A stretch of DNA of 64,000 bases, taken from positions 2,789,669 to 2,853,668 of the forward strand of contig NZ_CP051216.1 of the NCBI RefSeq assembly GCF_012516435.1, written 5' to 3'. Within the stretch, counting starts at the first letter, position 1, and each line of letters begins with the position of its first letter. This document shows positions 60,968 through 64,000 of this stretch, piece after piece. Below the pieces are notes generated by a model, which had not been told where the DNA came from, ran no database searches, and worked only from the letters and a program-made list of their open reading frames with translations. The translations under genes were made by a program, and so were the position numbers. This stretch comes from Pseudodesulfovibrio sp. zrk46 (GTDB taxonomy: Bacteria > Desulfobacterota > Desulfovibrionia > Desulfovibrionales > Desulfovibrionaceae).

Positions 60968-62492
60968 TCAGCGCGTCACACCCTTGGGGCGTAAAATTTT
61001 GGCCGCTATCCTGGGGACCACGCTCGTGGCCCTTGTGCTTTCTTTGGCGCTCAATCTTTTGCCCATGATTTATTCCTATCGTGAGGACGTGACGGACAAG
61101 GCCGTAGCCATGGCTGATTTGTTGGCTCAATCGTTAGTTGCTCCCATCGATTTTGATGATCAGGCTGCGGCAGAAGAGAGCTTGGGGACGCTTTCGTTGG
61201 TCCCTGATATCTATGGCGCTGCTGTCTATGTAGGCGGGCAGGACGTCTTTGCTTTTTATGACAGTGCGCCAGGTCTGCCCGTGTCGAAAAAGGTGATCAC
61301 CAATGATGGTTTGTCCGGCTTGATTATCACTGTTCCTATTCCTGCCGAGCATCCGAATTGTTATCTTGTCATTCGAGGAAGCCTTGAAGGGCAGTGGGGC
61401 TTGTTGCAGCGGTATGTACTTACCAATCTGGCAGTTCTCGCAGTAGTGCTTTTCATCTGTTACAAGTTGGCTGGATTATTTCGGAAAAAATTGGGCGATC
61501 CCATTGCTGAGTTAACCGAAGTCGTACACGACATCTCACAAGAGAAGGATTACTCTCGTCGCGTAAGCCACGAGAGTAACGATGAAGTGGGCATGCTTGT
61601 GGCTGAATTCAACGCCATGCTTGAGCGTGTGGAATATCGCGATAGTCAGTTGCAAAAGCATCGCGAGCATCTTGAGGAACGAGTGGAAGAGCGCACCATG
61701 CAATTGCGTCGCAAGCAGTTGGAGTTGCTCAAGAACAACCGTCTCCTTATGACCGAGATCAAAAAGCGTGCTCAGGCTGAGATGATTCGTGAGGAAGTGG
61801 AGCGCATCAATCGTCACGATCTAAAATCTAGTTTAAGCCTTATTATCGGATATCCTGAATTGCTGCTGAATGAGGGCAATCTGACAGTTGAACAGGAGAA
61901 AGCGGTCCGTCGAATTCGTGCAGCCGGGTATCGGATGCTCGACATGATCCGTAACCATCTTAATATGTTCAAGATGGAAAACGGTATCTACAAGCTGAAC
62001 GCCATGCCTGTAGATTTAATAGAACTTCTTTGTAACCTGGAAGAGGAGTTTGCCCCCATCCTGTCCACTAACCACGTGACGCTGAGCATGACGTTGGACG
62101 GAGCTGAGGTTGTTGGCGACGAGGCCTGTTTTGTTAATGGAGATGGGCAACTCTTGCGGGCAATGCTTCGCAACCTCATTCAGAATGCCTTGGAAGCTTC
62201 TACGCAGGGCGATGTCGTGACTGTCTCATTGGAGCACAACCGGGGACTTCGTATATCTATTACTAATAGTACGGTTGTTCCCAAGGAAGTGCGTCGCCGC
62301 TTCTTCGATAAATATGTCACTCATGGGAAGGAAAATGGGACTGGCCTTGGAACCTATATTGCTGCCCTGATTGCTCGTACTCACGGTGCGGATATTTCCA
62401 TGCGTACCGATGCCAAAGCTGGTACGGTTATCACCGTCGCCATGAAGGCCGATATTCCCTCAGAGAATTCTATCAGTGCATCACTGCGCTAG
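60960..62492 (+). CDS. CHASE8/HAMP sensor histidine kinase linked to YfiR
   Basis: 510 residues from the ATG at 60960, which has GGGGGG eight bases upstream and overlaps the YfiR gene by 8 bp. Membrane helices at about 14-38 and 152-172 flank a periplasmic domain of CHASE8 type (PIDFDDQAAAEESLGTLSLVPDIYGAAVYVGGQDVFAFYDS). A HAMP and coiled-coil region leads to HisKA with His286 in INRHDLKSSL and a HATPase domain (LRNLIQNALEAS, NGTGLGTYIAALIA). CHASE8 is the sensor found in YfiN/DgcN diguanylate cyclases; in this protein a kinase replaces the GGDEF domain. The OmpR-type regulator at 57807 is the likely partner. Confidence 0.92.
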   Translation: MTSQRVTPLGRKILAAILGTTLVALVLSLALNLLPMIYSYREDVTDKAVAMADLLAQSLVAPIDFDDQAAAEESLGTLSLVPDIYGAAVYVGGQDVFAFYDSAPGLPVSKKVITNDGLSGLIITVPIPAEHPNCYLVIRGSLEGQWGLLQRYVLTNLAVLAVVLFICYKLAGLFRKKLGDPIAELTEVVHDISQEKDYSRRVSHESNDEVGMLVAEFNAMLERVEYRDSQLQKHREHLEERVEERTMQLRRKQLELLKNNRLLMTEIKKRAQAEMIREEVERINRHDLKSSLSLIIGYPELLLNEGNLTVEQEKAVRRIRAAGYRMLDMIRNHLNMFKMENGIYKLNAMPVDLIELLCNLEEEFAPILSTNHVTLSMTLDGAEVVGDEACFVNGDGQLLRAMLRNLIQNALEASTQGDVVTVSLEHNRGLRISITNSTVVPKEVRRRFFDKYVTHGKENGTGLGTYIAALIARTHGADISMRTDAKAGTVITVAMKADIPSENSISASLR

Positions 62493-62767
62493 TCCTCACT
62501 ACACCTGCAAAACGTCATAAATAGGTAATGAAATGCGATGAAAGTTCGTCCTGAATCTTTGTGAAGGCTTCAAATACTCTTTTGAAGTTGTGTTTTTACG
62601 AATTTGTTTCTGCTTGCAGAAAGTTATATACAACTTTTACGGTTGCATATGCAGGGTAAGTTGCTGAAATTTTTGAGCTAAATTGGTGGTTGCCACGCCT
62701 CTCTGAATTGGGTAGAGGCCCCCTGTTTTCTAGCAATTCAAATTTCAACAAACACAAGGATTTTGGG
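62493..62767. other. 275-bp gap before the amino-acid transporter
   Basis: No gene. A small inverted repeat, AAAGTT/AACTTT at 62620-62637, is the only pattern and could be a regulator site. Confidence 0.35.
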
Positions 62768-63559
62768 ATGAAACGTCTACTTATTGCTCTCATGGTTATG
62801 GCTCTGTGTTTCAGCGCAGTCACCGCTTTCGCTGCTGACGGTTCCTGGGACCGCATCAAGAATGCTGGCCAACTCGTCATTGGCCTGGATGATGCCTTCC
62901 CCCCCATGGGTTTCCGTGATGACAAGGGTACCCTGATTGGTTTCGATATCGACGCTGCCGAAGAAGTCGGTAAGCGCCTTGGTATCAAGATCATGTGGCA
63001 GCCCACCGAATGGAAGGGTGTTATCAATTCTCTCTACGCCAAGAAATTTGACTGTATCTGGAATGGTATGACCATCACCCCTGAGCGTCAGAAGAAGGTT
63101 GCCTTTTCCAAGCCGTACCTGATCGACGGTCAGATCGCCACCGTGCGTATGGACGAAGCTGAGATCAAGGAATTCGCAGCTCTGGGTGGCAAGAAGGTTG
63201 GCGTACAGGCTGGTTCCCCGGCTCTGGAAGCAGCCAAGAAGCTCCCCAACGCTGCTGCTGAGATTCGTGAGTACGACACCAACCCCAAGGCTTTCCTCGA
63301 TCTGGAAGCTGACCGTCTGGACTCTGTAGTTGTCGATAACGTCACTGGCCGTTACTACATGGCTTCCCGTCCCGGTAAGTTCCGTGCTCTGCCCGATTAC
63401 ATCACCAAGGAAGCTTTCGGTGTTGCCTTCCGTATGGAAGACGCTGCACTGCGCGGCATGATCCAGAAGACCATCGACGAGATGATCGCTGACGGCACCA
63501 TGGGCAAGATCTCCCGCAAATGGTTCGGCGAAGACGTCACCAACCCCGCCAAGTGGTAG
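62768..63559 (+). CDS. Amino-acid ABC transporter substrate-binding protein (SBP_bac_3)
   Basis: 263 residues from the ATG at 62768 (AAGGA upstream); the longer start runs through the leader. A signal peptide ends at AFA (about 22). Motifs: AGQLVIGLDDAFPPMGFRDDKGTLIGFDIDAAEEVGKRLGIKIMWQPTEWKGVINSLYAKKFDCIWNGMTITPERQKKVAFSKPYL, and RKWFGEDVT at the end. It binds a polar amino acid. It is followed by the permease gene 10 bp later. Confidence 0.93.
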   Translation: MKRLLIALMVMALCFSAVTAFAADGSWDRIKNAGQLVIGLDDAFPPMGFRDDKGTLIGFDIDAAEEVGKRLGIKIMWQPTEWKGVINSLYAKKFDCIWNGMTITPERQKKVAFSKPYLIDGQIATVRMDEAEIKEFAALGGKKVGVQAGSPALEAAKKLPNAAAEIREYDTNPKAFLDLEADRLDSVVVDNVTGRYYMASRPGKFRALPDYITKEAFGVAFRMEDAALRGMIQKTIDEMIADGTMGKISRKWFGEDVTNPAKW

Positions 63560-63568
63560 TCGGAAGTC

Positions 63569-64000
63569 GTGTCTAAAAAAAATGCACTATTGAGGAGCGC
63601 CGTCTTTGCGGCGCTCCTCGTTCTCTTTCTATTTGTGTCGGGTGCGCAGGCTGTTGCATCTGACGCTGTGGACGCCGACGCTCTCATGCGTCAGGCCAAC
63701 AACGTCATGGTTACTGGTGACCTTGAGGGCGCAGTTAAGATCTATCTCCAGATTCCTGCTCCCGGTCCCGAAGGTGACGAAGGCCAGTTCGCGTCCAGCC
63801 GTATGCAGGCTGCTCGTCTTGAATTCGCGGTGAAGGATTACCCTGCGGCTCTGTCCATCGTTGACGAGTTGCTGGCCGTGTATCCCGAGAATATTGAGGC
63901 CAAGCAGTTCCGCGATTCCGTTGAAGAGGCCATGATGCCTCAATGGAAACGCCTCATGCAGGACACTATCAAGTTCGTGCCGCACCTGCTCAAGGGTTCG
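63569..64000 (+). CDS. Amino-acid ABC transporter permease with an N-terminal periplasmic extension (3' part beyond window)
   Basis: From a GTG at 63569 the frame stays open for 144 codons to the window edge. A signal-like segment (about 6-28, SAVFAALLVLFLFVSGAQA) is followed by a helical TPR-like part (ADALMRQANNVMVTGDLEGAVKIYLQIPAPG, FASSRMQAARLEFAVKDYPAALSIVDELLAVYPENIEAKQFRDS) and then WKRLMQDTIKFVPHLLKGS, which reads like the start of a His/Glu/Gln-type permease. Its membrane part lies outside the window. The first codons also form a terminator-like hairpin (63590-63617). Confidence 0.7.
   Translation, partial: MSKKNALLRSAVFAALLVLFLFVSGAQAVASDAVDADALMRQANNVMVTGDLEGAVKIYLQIPAPGPEGDEGQFASSRMQAARLEFAVKDYPAALSIVDELLAVYPENIEAKQFRDSVEEAMMPQWKRLMQDTIKFVPHLLKGS
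63590..63630 (+). terminator. Terminator-like hairpin inside the start of the permease gene
   Basis: GAGGAGCGCC and GGCGCTCCTC pair perfectly around GTCTTTGC and are followed by GTTCTCTTTCT. It lies 40 bases past the binding-protein stop, within the signal segment of the next gene. It may lower transcription of the permease relative to the binding protein. Confidence 0.6.

Noticed and set aside
1..64000. CRISPR arrays, insertion sequences or prophage genes
   Set aside because: No regularly spaced repeats, transposase, integrase or phage structural genes could be seen.

Overview
The window looks like chromosomal DNA of a sulfate-reducing Desulfobacterota bacterium of the Desulfovibrio/Pseudodesulfovibrio type. 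The evidence is a two-subunit, Tat-exported selenocysteine formate dehydrogenase with FmdE/MoeA-like, ModE-like, FdhE and FdhD partners, a DUF169 gene under an NtrC-type activator, and a flagellar hook operon led by its own small sigma factor. No rRNA, complete tRNA, CRISPR array, transposase or integrase is visible. The genus is inferred from gene content, not proven.

Bases 1-7530 are AT-rich and carry sensory genes on the minus strand: a truncated lipoprotein substrate-binding protein, two paralogous histidine kinases, a small unknown protein and a degenerate receiver-TPR protein. Two nearly identical 49-bp copies of what looks like the 3' end of tmRNA (ssrA) lie at 7531-7579 and 9800-9848, with no 5' part of the gene nearby. 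They read as tandem attachment-site scars, with the material to their left (and the 2.2-kb C45 hydrolase/TetR cassette between them) having entered by integration at ssrA.

Bases 10.3-19.5 kb form a formate module: FmdE-MoeA fusion, ModE-type HTH protein, fdhA (UGA-encoded Sec189), fdhB, fdhE, fdhD, then the formate-using purine enzyme PurT. Bases 19.7-28.1 kb hold yaaA, an unrecognised gene, an ATP-grasp ligase with corA, a DUF21 membrane protein and a large MscS channel. At 28.3-31.5 kb a DUF169 gene and a sigma-54 activator diverge from a regulatory region with two sigma-54-type promoters, paired palindromes between them, and a structured leader.

Bases 31.6-47.5 kb carry housekeeping and transport genes: map, gap, a COG2509 flavoprotein, zur and znuA with a Zur-type box, proVWX, a stand-alone trpB with its own Trp-codon leader peptide and attenuator, a NimA-like protein, a DUF2318/ABC set, a tandem Usp and an EF-hand protein with a structured leader. 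Bases 47.6-57.5 kb are the late flagellar operon (sigma factor, flgD, flgE, flgK, flgL, fliD) with flagellin upstream and a Spy-like lipoprotein and a tiny FliM-motif ORF downstream.

Bases 57.8-62.5 kb are the most unusual operon: OmpR-type regulator, TonB-dependent receptor, YfiR-like protein and a CHASE8-like/HAMP histidine kinase, which resembles the YfiR/YfiN switch with the diguanylate cyclase replaced by a kinase. The window ends in an amino-acid ABC transporter whose permease has an extra N-terminal periplasmic segment.
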